Assembly: GCA_014925825.1 (NCBI GenBank)
Contig: JACGCK010000021.1
Location: 124,001 to 188,000 of the forward strand
Source: Pholiota molesta
Taxonomy: Eukaryota; Basidiomycota; Agaricomycetes; Agaricales; Strophariaceae
Direction: 5' to 3'
Length of the DNA: 64,000 bases
The first letter of the stretch is position 1, and each line of letters starts with the position of its first letter. Of this stretch, positions 1-11,619 are shown in pieces. A program made the translations under genes and the position numbers. A model generated the notes under the pieces. The model saw only the letters and a list, made by a program, of their open reading frames with translations, was not told the origin of the DNA and did no database searches.

Positions 1-588
1 ACGAAAGCCAGAAAGAATCAGTGGATAAGAGTTCAATCTCGGTGCTAAGGAATGCAACGGATCAATGACGCGGTGTAGCTTTGATAGAATTATATATGCG
101 TACCGCTTATAAAAAATCGGGCTGAATTCTCCCTTATTTACACCATCTTCTCGGCCTACGCCTACCTATCAATACCAAAGGAGAATTTAATAACACACGA
201 AAATTAAGGATGGATGATCGATGGCGATCAGGACCCAAGCGCTCATGCGCATTCCCTTACCCATGCCCAATCGTCTCCAAATAGCTCCTTTAAGTCATTC
301 ACTTGCCGAATCAGGGCCTCCTGGAAGCCTAGCCGCATCCAAGGGTTCAGATGAGCTTGAGTCTCAGACTAACGAAGGATAGAGAGGTGTACCTGCCAGA
401 ACGATGTCCGCCTTCAGCAAGATATCAGCAACCCTGAGCCTGCGCAAGCTCCACGGCTGTTCTCCAGTCAATGCAAGATATGTCGGCGGTTTTAGTGGAT
501 CTGCGGTGCTCAAGCTATCCAGTGATTGCTGTACGGTTATGTTGTCCGGTTGGGTGTCATATCGCAGGTTGTACGTGACGAATCGCAT
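1..588 (-). CDS. Endonuclease/exonuclease/phosphatase-family protein, 5' part (runs off the window)
   Basis: Four N-terminal exons are visible: 588-393, 328-261, 165-104 and 44-1 (continuing beyond the window). The protein starts MRFVTYNLRYD, the classic first strand and Asn of the EEP (DNase I-like, Mg-dependent phosphoesterase) fold. After the first splice comes GFQEALIRQVNDL, in which the Gln-Glu pair supplies the metal-binding Glu. Then come a VGVGREDG turn and FSPIFYKR. These motifs match the small fungal EEP proteins often annotated as hydrolases of phosphodiester or phosphomonoester substrates. The catalytic His and Asp motifs lie outside the window, so the substrate cannot be named. 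Start chosen: the ATG directly preceding RFVTYN; an in-frame upstream ATG at 657 would add unrelated residues. All three introns have GT-AG ends and keep the frame. Confidence 0.85.
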
Positions 589-1168
589 TGCCGATACAGA
601 AGTTTCGGGACGAGTAGTGTGGTTATCAGAGGAAATGCGAGGAAAGCACAAAATCAAAACACACTGCCAGCCTTGTGTTTTGGCGATACGGGCGCTTATC
701 GCTATCTTCCAGCGCGGTCACGTGACTTGGTGGCGCTTGCACGGCGCTTCAACTTGTGGTTTCTGGTCTGTTTGTTATCAGGACTTCATAGCCTTGCTAT
801 GTACTTCGATTGAAATGTGATGATCATTTGTTTTGGTCGTCGCATGAAGCAGGAAATTTCGAATGCGCATTCGATGTGTGATATTTTTGAGGTATCTGAT
901 AGGGACGCTAAATTCCATCAGCTAATGCAAACAAGTAGCAGATAGGCCAAACTATATGCAAAAAATAGAATCTGAATTGCTCTTGGTTATTCTGAGGATA
1001 AAGCTTGGATAAAGCGAAGATATCCACAATTTAAAGATATCAATATAAGCGTCCTTGAGAGCGTGAGAAATGGTAGGCATGACTTGACAATGGACGCGAT
1101 TTTCTGTTCAAGTTTCTCTGTCTTCCACCAACTTCTTCCATCTCGAGCAAGCACGAGTGGTCTCCAGA
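589..1168. promoter_or_regulatory. Divergent intergenic region between EEP-family gene and F-box gene
   Basis: About 580 bp separate two divergently transcribed genes and should contain both promoters. I see no conserved element I can name. The short open frames here (404-820 and 526-813, plus strand) partly overlap the EEP first exon on the opposite strand and show no recognisable motif. Confidence 0.4.
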
Positions 1169-3141
1169 ATGGCGATAGGTATTTTCGACATACCACAAGA
1201 GCTCTGCGTTCAAGTACTCTCCAACCTTGACGCCATTGCTCTCACCCGCTGCGCGATTGTGAGTGCAAGATGTTCATTTCAGCTCGATGAAATTGATTGA
1301 TTTTGACAACATAGACATGCAAATCTATGTACGAAACCATCCGAACAATTTCCGAATTGGCATATATTGTTCAACTACACCTTGAGGGTCTTACAGAGGC
1401 TGGAACTTCCACGGCTCACTCCGAACTCATCATGCACCTTCAACGCCGTCGCAAGGCCTGGTTATCACCAAACACGATTGAAAAGGGAGAAAGCTTTACT
1501 TTAAATATGGAATACCAGTGCACAGCATACGAACTTGTCGGAGGCGCTTTCGCGGACGTAAACATGCAAAACTTCGAAATTGCATGGCTGCCGACTTCTA
1601 GCAACGACGAGGGCCGTATACTTCGAAGAGCATCAACTGAGATGCGGATTAAGAGCTTTGCGATGGACCCGACACAGGATGTAATAGCATTCTTAGAGGA
1701 AGATACAGGGTAAGTACTGGTGCAACATCGTCCACACTTGATCTAAACACCGCCATAGCCCACCGTCACTGACAGCTCCTCGCACCGTTCGCATCCACAT
1801 TCGCACTATATCCACCGACATCATCCACCCACTCGCGCAACAGAGTCCTTTACAACTTTCCATCCACCATACTTCCGCCACTACATTTGAAAACGCCTTT
1901 TTGCAGTTCGCGCGCAGCACGTTGGTGTTCTATTTCTGTACTCCTGTACGGATTGAGCCGTATATACAGATATGGGATTGGGCTACATCTGAAGTCATAG
2001 TTGTGAGCCATATTCTCTATCATCTTCAGTCTACCGCCTTAATCTTTCTGACCAATTTAGTAGGATTCCTCTCTTGTTTTCGATCCTTCGATCTCTCCCA
2101 AGCCATATGGCTTTGGTCTTCTAGATTCCACCTACTGCTTTACCACTTCTACAGCAACGAGCACTGGGTCAATTCGGCTGTACAAGCTCATGCGATCCCC
2201 TTCAACCACTCGTGCAGTAGTCCATGTCGCGACGATCTATCTTCCGACCACAGCCAGCGGCGCCAAGATTACTAGGATTTCGGCTCATACCGGACCAATC
2301 GAGGCAAATCCGCTCCCACATGTACCATTCATGCAAAACGACGATGACCGTTTGCATGTGTTCACAGTGATGTATAGGTATATCGAGGCTAGCGGCTTTC
2401 GTCGCGCGATTTTGAACATGTTTGTTCACCAGCGTGTGTTTGCAGAGTATTGTACACAGTGCTCGGGTGGTGAACCTCTGCAGGTTCCTTGGGAAAAATG
2501 GGGACCCATGAACACGAGGATTATCTATCCTGCGACGATACAGCAGCATTGGCTGAGGTTAGTACCTCATTTTTACGGCGGTTACAATGTTCAATGTCTT
2601 TTTACTATTTGTAGGTACGTCCACGGTCAACGTGTCCTTTGGCCTAGGACCACACGGGAGTGGGATGAGCCTGACCCGGATGAGGTGGTTCCAAGCACTG
2701 TGGAAGTGTTCGACTTCTCCCTTGCAGCGGTATTATCCGCACAGGAAATCTCTCCGACGTCTCCCTCATTCGAGAAGCGCAAGTCCGGGACACTGTCAAG
2801 GTCAAGTACAATACACGCTGCACAACTCGGCCTCTTCAAGGACGATGTGGAGACCCATTTGCCCTACGTATCCACGGAGTGGACCTTGAAGCAGGCGTAC
2901 TCAGCGTATCTGATTCATGAGGACGGTATTGTCGGTGTTAATGTGCGTCCACAGCTTTCTTCCTCTGTTTTGGCACATCAAGTCTGTGTCGTAGGCCAGA
3001 AGGGGGCGGTTCGCGGCATGCGTACGCCTTCCCTCTGATGTCACAGTTCTCCCTTGCTTGAATTTCTATGCGCTTTTTTGACAATTCATTTTATAGGCGA
3101 ACGACGACGGTAGTCTTCTCTTACACGTATACCCCGTTTAA
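1169..3141 (+). CDS. F-box domain protein (fungal type), six exons
   Basis: Exons of about 1169-1258, 1315-1709, 1759-2002, 2064-2557, 2615-2942 and 3097-3141 join in frame to give about 531 residues. Residues 6-30 (FDIPQELCVQVLSNLDAIAL followed by TRCAI) form an F-box, the motif that binds Skp1 in SCF ubiquitin ligases. It is followed by the CKSMYETIRTISELAYI helix usual in the large agaricomycete family of F-box proteins with a beta-propeller-like remainder. The rest has no named motif: strand-rich segments such as STYCFTTSTATSTGSIRLYK and a final SLLLHVYPV. The substrate is unknown. The last exon is only 45 nt and ends in TAA. It is reached by a long intron of about 154 nt, so the 3' structure is the least certain part. 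Confidence 0.8.
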
Positions 3142-3819
3142 AAACAGAAAATTCGTTCAGGATATCAAACTTTCCGACTCTCAGATACAATCCGTGATAA
3201 ACACGGTCAGAGAATTACCTGTGGCCAACTTGCGGGCGAGTGGTCATTGCTGGAGCGGAACGTTCGCCTATCGTCGATCAATTGATCTAAGTCAATTCAT
3301 AGTCTGCAAAACATACCTTTAAGCGCGTCGAGCTGTCTCTACTTCGCAGTCATAGGTTTCTCGTTGATTTCCAACAAGTACTGCAGTTTAGCTCGTCACA
3401 TATGCGCAGGTAGGCATCATTTCTACGTTTCCTTGCATCGTAATGAAAGTGAGGTACATGAAACTTTGAACGTCCCAGACTGTCCCAAGTAGGCATAGGC
3501 GATGTGAAGCATGACATCCTGTCGTTCTTTTCATTTGTTTCTAATCCCAAGTAATTGATGCCAACAGGTAGCAGCTTGCCTATTCTGATGGATAAAACTT
3601 GAATAAAACTAATGGTCTGTCTTTGGTCTGTCTCCTGTCAAGTTCAAATTCCTGAAACGCGAATAGATTCGTACACCTCAATATTAATATATCTTAGCTG
3701 ACCTGTAGTTAGCGGTCTACTAGGCGTGTACTGGTAATGAGACGGTTCGCAAGCGAACGAACGACAAATGCTAAGTATGTATTCAAGTATTTAGGTTCTG
3801 ATTGTATTCTGGGTTAAAA
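3142..3819. other. Intergenic, convergent genes
   Basis: Spacer of about 680 bp between the convergent F-box genes. Short open frames here (for example 3068-3322 plus and 3350-3550 minus) show no recognisable motif. No repeat or RNA signal seen. Confidence 0.4.
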
Positions 3820-5187
3820 CTAATACAGGGAGGAACTCGGAAATCCACCCCACCCTATCCACTTCCCACACACCAAGTCCTCTAGGTATTCTATGTTCCT
3901 TGGAGAGTCGGCATTTTGTAATGCTCCGGAGAAGAATTCCCACTTCACAGACTTGCGCGTGTAGAAGTTCACGATTGGCACACGCCGTAGTAAAGCTATG
4001 CTGGTAAGCCGGAGAACAATATCTTCAGACATATATTCATCTCTGATTAGAAGCCGCTGGAATCCTATGGACGGCTGAGTTCCTACTGGGTGATTTCTGT
4101 CCTGTACCACATCCGGGTGGGCGCTTTCGGCCTGATTGAGCAAGTCTTCGATCCGATCGCAGCTCCCATGGCTCGTCCGGAAATTGTATAAACGGAGGGT
4201 GTGGAGAGACGAGAGATTGAATCTCTCCAATATCAAGGTACAGTCACAAGCAGCTCCGCCAAATCCTATTGATAACTTTTTGAGTTTAGGGAGCGCGATG
4301 GTTTTGCTCCCTTGCCACCTAGCCATGTACATTGACGATAGTTCGAGATCGTCCATCTCGTCATTTGTGATGCACTCAATGGCTACAGATGAGGCGTTAA
4401 CGCACATCCCAAGGAAAGCAACCGCTTCAGACATCGTCAGTCCTGTCCGCATTTGGACCTCATTTAGTCTCTCCCAGAGCAATGAATTTTCAAGAATGTA
4501 GTGGATTTGTGACGATATCCGTAGCAATGCGGTGGTGCTCTCCCATGACAGTCGTTTCAGTAAGGGTAGATGGTCGAAGGAAGTGTTCAAGAACTGGAGT
4601 ACGCGGGGTGGTAGAGAGTTACCGTCCCGTACCACGATTTGAATGGAAAGTTCCTCCAAATTGGCGGCATGAGTCAATGGCATTAGCATAAAAGCAGATG
4701 CAGACTGGAAATCGAGGGCTAAGCTGAGTCTTCTCCAGCGATACACTTCTGTTGTGATTAATTTCAGAGCTGTGTTGATGCGACTATTAGAAAGGTGGGG
4801 GTGCCGTTCGAAGGGATGCACTGCCTGCTGCTGATTTGCTTGGGCAATTTCCTCGGGACGATACAGGCAATCCAGATGAAGGGATAAAGGCAGAGTGCCG
4901 GAGCGCTGAAGCCATCGCTTGAGTAGTTCGGGATGATGATTGTCACCGATGTGAATTGAGGACCACATATAGGACATAGAAATAGCAAGACGTCTCCATC
5001 GGCCGCAAATTTGGGCAAGAAAAAGGGGACCGAATCGAGGATCGGCCTCGATAAAGAGTGGACATGTGCAATCAGAAATTTGAACGGAAACGAGAGTGCT
5101 GTAGGTATAATATTCGAATACAAGCTTGAGCGTTAGATCAGAAAGGAGTATTGTCCTGTCTATACGAGGAAGCTCTACAAGGTACAT
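3820..5187 (-). CDS. F-box/LRR-like protein, single exon
   Basis: An uninterrupted 455-residue frame. The N-terminal part (ILLSDLTLKLVFEYY, about residues 12-26) looks like a weak F-box helix. It is followed by the signature stretch of basidiomycete F-box proteins, GPLFLAQICGRWRRLAISMS and MWSSIHIG (about residues 53-80). After that come LLKRWLQRSGTLPLSLHLDC and leucine-rich-repeat-like segments (LEELSIQIV, LKKLSIGFG, LHTLRLYN). This is the typical agaricomycete F-box plus LRR layout, and the presumed role is substrate adaptor of an SCF ubiquitin ligase. The initiating Met sits close to the F-box, which is usual, but a short upstream exon cannot be excluded. The target is unknown. Confidence 0.8.
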   Translation of the reverse strand: MYLVELPRIDRTILLSDLTLKLVFEYYTYSTLVSVQISDCTCPLFIEADPRFGPLFLAQICGRWRRLAISMSYMWSSIHIGDNHHPELLKRWLQRSGTLPLSLHLDCLYRPEEIAQANQQQAVHPFERHPHLSNSRINTALKLITTEVYRWRRLSLALDFQSASAFMLMPLTHAANLEELSIQIVVRDGNSLPPRVLQFLNTSFDHLPLLKRLSWESTTALLRISSQIHYILENSLLWERLNEVQMRTGLTMSEAVAFLGMCVNASSVAIECITNDEMDDLELSSMYMARWQGSKTIALPKLKKLSIGFGGAACDCTLILERFNLSSLHTLRLYNFRTSHGSCDRIEDLLNQAESAHPDVVQDRNHPVGTQPSIGFQRLLIRDEYMSEDIVLRLTSIALLRRVPIVNFYTRKSVKWEFFSGALQNADSPRNIEYLEDLVCGKWIGWGGFPSSSLY

Positions 5188-5636
5188 AAATATTTAGAGA
5201 CGCCATAGAGGAAACCGAGGTGTATTTACATACCTGGTCCCTCGGAATGTGACAAGCAGACATCATCATTCCTTTTGCTTTTGAATCCCAGCAGAACTTT
5301 TATTCTTCGAAGAAGTTTTGATAGCAAGGCCATGCATGTCACAGAGGAATAGTGAATTGAAAATCAGAGGTTGGGGTTGTTAAGGAGTAGCATACCTAAC
5401 AGTCCTGAAGCGCTGTCGGGATATATACTCTCAGATCTCAGCGCTGACCAATCTCTGACATGATCCTGATCATCACTTGGAGATGGATATGATGTAAGTA
5501 GTAAAATCATTTCATGATAAAGCAATTTATAACATTCCGACTGCGAGCCAAATACAATCGTAATCGCAACGCAATTATGATACATAGGTTCTTCACGTTC
5601 TTTTCTGGGACGCGTTGAATAAATAAGAGATTTAAA
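5188..5636. other. Intergenic, no gene seen
   Basis: About 450 bp between the F-box/LRR start and the formamidase stop codon. A 73-codon frame on the minus strand (5364-5585) has no recognisable motif. The region probably holds the F-box promoter and the formamidase 3' UTR. Confidence 0.35.
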
Positions 5637-8359
5637 TTAAACGACACCATCACTTCTGATGGCGCATTGCCCGAAGTCTTTCTTGACGAGACCTTCGGGT
5701 GTAGGCAAAATATCCTAAATTGACAAACATCAGCCTAAAGCCCTGTTGTATCACTTGAATTCACTTACGTGGTCAAAGATGCCAGTTGGGATGGCCAATG
5801 TCACACAAGCGTTTGGTGAATCCTGGCAATAACAATGAAGAAATTATTATTAAGGTGAGGAGAGAAAAGAGCCTACAACGACGGCTCCAACATGACTTTC
5901 CACCGGGGCAGCAGATAAAAGCAAATCTAATAGATTATGTCAATCAAATTGCACGTTGAATTGATTTATGACAGTAACTTACAGCATTGCTCACGAGCTT
6001 GCGGAAGAAGAGGTTAGTTAGCTAGAACCTCAAGGCCTCAAAGGTAATTTCCGACGTACTATATCCGATCTTGAAAAGCCATGTCAGTAACTGAAGCGTC
6101 GTAGCACCAAGGAGAGTCTCACCTTCATAAGATAGGCTATGGCGTTTAACGCGGCTTGCTTGTATGCGACGGTTCTATTCAATAGTTTCAGAGGGCTTAT
6201 ACAGAGTGGAAGGATAATTTTTTGACTCACGCGTCCATGTTGTATTGCTTTCCATCGCCATCTAAATCTCCTTGAACGAGAGCGCTGGATTTATTGACAA
6301 TATAAACTCACGAATGTCGACGCTTAAGCCCTCGAAAACGAGCTGAGTGGATAATTAGCAAACTAGCGCAAAGTTCCAAAGCAATATTAAAAAAAATTCC
6401 TTTAACGGGATTTCACTCACTTTCTGCGAGTACATCGGATCGATAGGAGATGGCTAAACAGATTATAAAACATTAGAAGTAAATTATGCTGAAATATGAA
6501 TGCAAGGCCTAACCAGGAAGATAGGTTGCTTCAAAGCAAACTTCTCTACTCCTCCCTTGATAATACTGGTGCTGAATGTGATAATTCCGGCCTAGGATGC
6601 TCCTAGTTAGCGCGTGAAAAGAATTTGGTAGTTGAAGTCTACCATTTCAATGGCACCGCAGAAGGACATCTGAAAGGGTAGGTTTGTCATTACTTTTGAA
6701 ACAACTAAAGGAATGGGATTTCCGGAATACCTCTCCCTAGAATTAGAAAAATCAATTGGGTATGAGTATTGACCATATGTTCAATCTGAATCGGCGGACT
6801 CACGTCTCCTTGCGAGAAATGCAAGTCTCCAACTGAGAGGTTGGCGCCTTCAACAAATACGGGGAAGTAGCAACGAGAACCTCTGGAGAGTCATGAGCTA
6901 ATGGATATATTGAAAAAATACGTAGGACGTTCAAATATACCTTGAAAGATTCTTGATCTGTAAATAAACCAACTTGAGTCTCCATCATACTTAGAAATCA
7001 TTCGAATCAAGGTCTTACATCACAATTTCCTCCATGCTCTCGTCCCGGGACCGTGCGAGCACCTTCTTTCGCAATCTTCTCCATAACTTTCGGGTCAAGG
7101 TCCTGGCCCACATACGCGCCAATCGGCTCAGGCGGGAATGCGACGGGAGGCACAGAGACGCCATGAGCTTCGATCAACTCGCCTTCACGCTTGTTCCAAA
7201 GAGCGAGTAGCTCTGCGGAAGGAGCAGTACCGATGAGACCTGGGTGGGTCACGCCAGCGAAGCGTACGCCTGGGATGTGCCGAGATGTGGCATAAACACC
7301 TGACATTGGGTCGAACGTGAGTTAGAGCACTCGTGAAGTGAGAACACAGCCATACCATTCAGGTCCCATATAGCCTTTGCGGCTCTGCTTTTGAATTCCT
7401 TGGCTAGATGCGAAACATATCACGAATGCGTTTTGGAACAAGGAAATAGAGAACATACCGAAAAGACCTCCTCCGTTCTCAAGTTCGAAGATACCCTGTA
7501 GTACATCATCAAAACGGAGTCCTTGAAATCAACTCAACCAAATTACGGTGTATCCCCAAGGCATCTTATCGAATGGTTTGACTAATGATTTTGTCAGCAC
7601 GGATTTTTTCCCATACATTCGGGAAATAATCAAACTTACTGTCAAGAATGTCAACGACTAAGCAATCGCCGGGTTCAGCACCTTCAACTGCGATGGGTCC
7701 TGAAAGGTTGTGGATCTTGGTCAAGTCGACATTCTTAATATCATCGCTGCCTAGAAGGATAGTTGTTCAGCGACGGCCTACGGAAACGAAAGGGAATTGA
7801 CTCACAATCGTTGTTTCCGATTTGAGCACCAGTCCAGTCTTTACAACAAGCTCAGCTCTGTAACCTTCCGCTTGAAGGAGAATTATGAGTCTTACCAACA
7901 CATTCAATTTTGAAGGTCTGAACGTTGTTATGACGTCAGTCTTCGTGCTGAAGTATCAATGAATGAAGTAAAGCTACCTGTCCTGGCTTCACGGTTGCGA
8001 TAGGAGGAATATCCGGACTGTGAGGAAGTAATTGGAACTCTGAGTTTGAAAACAGATCTTGTTGAAACCTACTGCCAGCGATTGTGGATGCCCTAGAAAG
8101 TATTCTGTTAGAATCGAGGGTATACAACAGTCAATGAGTCAATCGAGACGTACTCTCTGTTTTTCAGCAGGACTGTAGTGAAAGTCAGCATTTGTTCAAT
8201 CAGTCGCTCTTCCCTTTGTTGGCGGTCGCATCGATACTCACATGAAAGGATCAACCTAAGCAAAGGAAACAAAGTAAGTTTGATGAATCGATATTCCTCA
8301 TAAATCCGACTTACAGAGATAAGGGTTGGGTGTGGAATGGAATTTGCTTGAGTAGCCAT
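5637..8359 (-). CDS. Formamidase (acetamidase/formamidase family)
   Basis: Joining about 26 exons across 25 short introns gives one continuous frame of roughly 400 residues. Landmarks in order: MATQANSIPHPTLISVDPF; HNRWHPDIPPIATVKPGQ; WTGAQIGNND; GPIAVEGAEPGDCLVVDILD; KPFDKMPWGYTGIFE; HIPGVRFAGVTHPGLIGTAP; GREHGGNCDIKNLSRGSRCY; VEGANLSVGDLHFSQGDGE; and C-terminal SHVGAVVDSPNACVTLAIP. These are the conserved blocks of FmdA-type formamidases, cytosolic enzymes hydrolysing formamide to formate and ammonia, including the G-D-H-F substrate loop and the glycine-rich THPG block. In fungi such enzymes act in nitrogen acquisition; that role is inference here. Start: the ATG at 8359 precedes the conserved HPTLI block. 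Oddities are the intron density and very small exons, including one of 6 nt (6731-6736) and one of 10 nt (6060-6069). Confidence 0.93.
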
Positions 8360-8981
8360 ACTGTTTGCAAGGAAGATGTGAGATTGGTCTTTGAGCAAGA
8401 TTGAGAAGGCAGAAGGAATTAGTGAGCTCGAGTGCGTTTTGTTGGAAATCGTGAGACATGCGGTTTATTTATAGCGTAGGAGGTCATGAAGAGGTCAACA
8501 GATAAGACAAAATGGAAAAGATACCTGGGAGAAGGATGATGAGGAAGATAAGACTGTGAGATAAGATACAGAATTATTCACCTGGATATAGTTTTGGATG
8601 GTCACGAGTTCGATTCAGTGAGAATTAACCTGCTGCGAGTATGATGAAAGAGGCGCTGTGTTCAACAATCATTGTAAGATTAGTACAGGTTGACGTTCGG
8701 ATTCTCATGCATCGTTTTAGAGTCGCGAGGAGTATCAATACAGTTCCTGACAGCCACAGCCTTGAATCAACCATAGGCCTCTCGTATCAGTCATATCATG
8801 CGCAGCGTGTAATCATAGATAATCGGAGAGACACCCGAAAAATTGGCAATTTCTTTCGTTTGGAGACACTACTATAACCAGATAGGAAGAAAAAAAATGG
8901 ATAAGACAGCACAAAATGTTGATACAAGACGCAAAGCGATAACACAGCACCTCTTTCGTCGGGTCTCCTCCCCCGCAACCT
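8360..8981. other. Intergenic; formamidase promoter side
   Basis: About 620 bp between the formamidase start and the stop of the TPR gene, both on the minus strand. It holds the formamidase promoter and the TPR-gene 3' UTR. I see no clear coding capacity and could not identify a nitrogen-regulatory GATA cluster with confidence. Confidence 0.35.
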
Positions 8982-11037
8982 TCAATCTACCCTCTTGATA
9001 GCGTATCTATCCCAGCTGGGGTATGTCATGCACTCAGCGCGCATAGCTTCCATCTCCTTGGCCTTTCTCGATCTCATAGTGCCTGCCTTCTCCTTGCCAT
9101 GTCGGCTGGGCGTTGATGACTGTTGAGCATTGCGAAGGAAATCTGGACCAGGATTTGCGGCCCTTCGTTGCTTCCCATGGGGATCTGCAGCGCCCGAAAG
9201 CAAGGAGATCTTCAGTTTGCGATCGTCGGCTCTCGTTTTTGGAAAGGGGGGCTGCTTGGTCGGTTTTGGCTCTGGTATGCCTAGGCGCCGTAAAGTCTCT
9301 GAGTGTTTCTCCTTTTGAGGATCCGGTGACTTTTTGGAAGAGGAAGGGTTCGTTGCATCATTTGAAGCTTTGGTTGCTTTAACGCCTTCGTTTGGGTATA
9401 GGAGTTCTCTGAGCTCCCGTATAGCATCAGTATTGTTGGGCTGCAATCGTAGAACGGCGCGCAAGTCTACCCAAAGATATCGTTAGCTTGTCATGTGAGA
9501 AATGCACGGACCGACTGACCTTGGATGGCTCCTTCGTCCCGGCCAAGCATCTTTCGGGCCTTTCCGCGGCGATATAGACCCTTCACACTCCTGTGTTGCT
9601 GTAAGACTTTCGTGCAGGCCTTTTCAGCTTCAATCCAACTATTGGAGGAGAAACCGAGAGGTCAAGACCATGAGTGTTGGATGACTAGATGACTCAAACG
9701 TACTTGTTTAACTTGAGGTGGGCAGCGGCGAGATTGAGCTGGTAATGAGGCAGTTCCGACTCGATCTCGTGTGCAGATTCATAAAGCTTGACAGCAGCTT
9801 CATAGTCGCCTTTACGGAAAGCTGCATTGCCCTGAGTAGTTGATACGTTAGTTTGAGTTTGGCTATATGCGATGAGATGACTAAGGTCATACCAGCTCTT
9901 TCTCTCGCTCCGCGCGCAAATATCGCCATTCCATCATTTCGCCAATAGTCATCTCCGCCTCAACTCCCCCGCCACATTCATCTGGATCAAGGCCACCAAA
10001 ATCAAGATCGACCTCCCAGATGTCCTCTTCTTCCTGGGTTTCCCATCCATATATACCGCTCCCGCGCCCATCCCATTCTCTTTGCTTTCCAATCCGGACA
10101 CCGCTCTCTTCTTCGTCTTCTCTGACGGTCCGTTCGCACACCTCTCCAAGATGATCCGTCGAGCATCCGCAGTCGCACCACTTAGTCGTTAATTTTTCGC
10201 GCAGGATCATGCCATATCCTCGTACATCGAATTCGCGAGCTACGCGCCAGAGGGTTTGAGACAACTTCTCGTAGCCATATCGAACTTTGGTCTTCCAGTC
10301 GCCCTCCCAATCGGAGTGGGCAGGGGCAAGCTCGTTCACCCAGCCGAACTTGAGCTCGCAAGCGTCTTCAAGGGCTTCTTGACCGTCTTGAAGGGAGCCT
10401 AGATGGGGTGGCTTCGTGAAAGTTGGTGGAGACATCGCTTCAAGAGCATCAAGATGTGACTTGAGGGCAGGGTAATAGGGCAAGAGCCGAAGCGAGTGCA
10501 GGCCTAACTTATTGCACACCGGAACGTTGTTGGACAGAGCCTAACGGGTATCTTTTCAGGGGCGCAGCTGCGCGGCGACAGGTAGACACGTACGAAATGG
10601 CGCAGCGCCGTATACGACCACAATACACTCTTCGTTGCCACTCTTTCCCCTGCCTGGCGCATGTCCATGCTGATGGCGGCGCGGAAGAAGTCCTTGATCT
10701 CGTCCGAGTCGTGATTCCATGCCAGCCAGCCAGGTCCGCCGAGGGTGACGCAGCGCATGACCAGAGTAGGCAGGTGCACGAGCGCAATGCTGTAAAGCCG
10801 GGTCGAATAGAGCCGTGCGATGTCTTGTTCGTAGCGTATGAGAAGGACGCGAGCGATGGCGCGTTCGAGCTGCGAGACGGCGGACATGGCCTGGGTAATG
10901 CTGCGGTCGATATGCGGGTTAAGTGCACGGGCATGGTGGGTTTCCTTGATGATGTGGTGGCCGTTTGGGCTGTTCTTCTCCTTCTTCATCAAGCCTGAGG
11001 CCGATCTCTTCTTAACATGTGAGTATTTGGGTGGCAT
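8982..11037 (-). CDS. TPR-repeat protein, five exons
   Basis: Exons of about 11037-10594, 10540-9893, 9831-9704, 9638-9520 and 9466-8982 join in frame to about 607 residues. The N-terminal third is helical (SQLERAIARVLLIRYEQDIA; LVMRCVTLGGPGWLAWN) with no family I can name. A Cys-rich stretch, KWCDCGCSTDHLGEVC, lies near residue 280 and could be a small zinc site. A tetratricopeptide array follows: GNAAFRKGDYEAAVKLYESA, then YQLNLAAAHLKLNNW, then LYRRGKARKMLGRDEGAIQD and LRAVLRLQPNNTDAIRELR. The C-terminus is basic and low complexity and ends YPSWDRYAIKRVD. TPRs of this kind often bind Hsp90/Hsp70 tails or other partners, but no specific partner is supported here. Confidence 0.8.
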
Positions 11038-11514
11038 CTTGGATGCTGGAAGATGGAGGTATTGCGTATGTGTTCTAACCCACTGGGACTGATTTTAACG
11101 CCAAAAGATGGCAGGAGTTCGATCGAGGTATAGAGAGATCGTGAGATACTATGGGGTAACGGAGCTTTCTATAAATCAACAGGTTGATCAATGTAGGTAT
11201 GAGAAAAGTAGAAAGTGAAACCAGCTGACCAGAAACCTGCAGAAAGATGTGTGAGGCTCGACTGCGCCTATGCCTTGATATCTCCTGTCTAAGCCCGTAG
11301 ATGTTATGGAAGGTCAAAAAGCTGTCAAGATCGCTGAATCGGTCCTTTCAGTGACATGGGGTCGAAGAGAAGGAGACAAAAGTCGACATACCAGACTCAG
11401 GTATTTCTCTAGCGCCCAGCCACGCCCTTTTTCCAGTTATTCCTTCTAGATTCAAGCTTGGAATACAAAAGAACTGTAGGATCTGCAGGTATATAAGCAG
11501 TCAGAGTAGCACAG

Positions 11515-11619
11515 CTGTGAGATCGATGGCCTGCTTGAATGTGATGTTGAGGCAGGCAGTGCAGGGGCGACGTGTTCGGATTCTCCATAGAACACGAGAC
11601 GGTGCCATCGATCTCACAG
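11515..11619. repeat. Perfect 16-bp inverted repeat, 73-bp loop
   Basis: CTGTGAGATCGATGGC at 11515-11530 recurs as its exact reverse complement at 11604-11619. Transcribed RNA could fold into a stem here. No flanking coding frame explains it. Confidence 0.7.

Noticed and set aside
404..820. 138-codon plus-strand frame near the left end
   Set aside because: Overlaps the first exon of the EEP-family gene on the opposite strand and has no motif.
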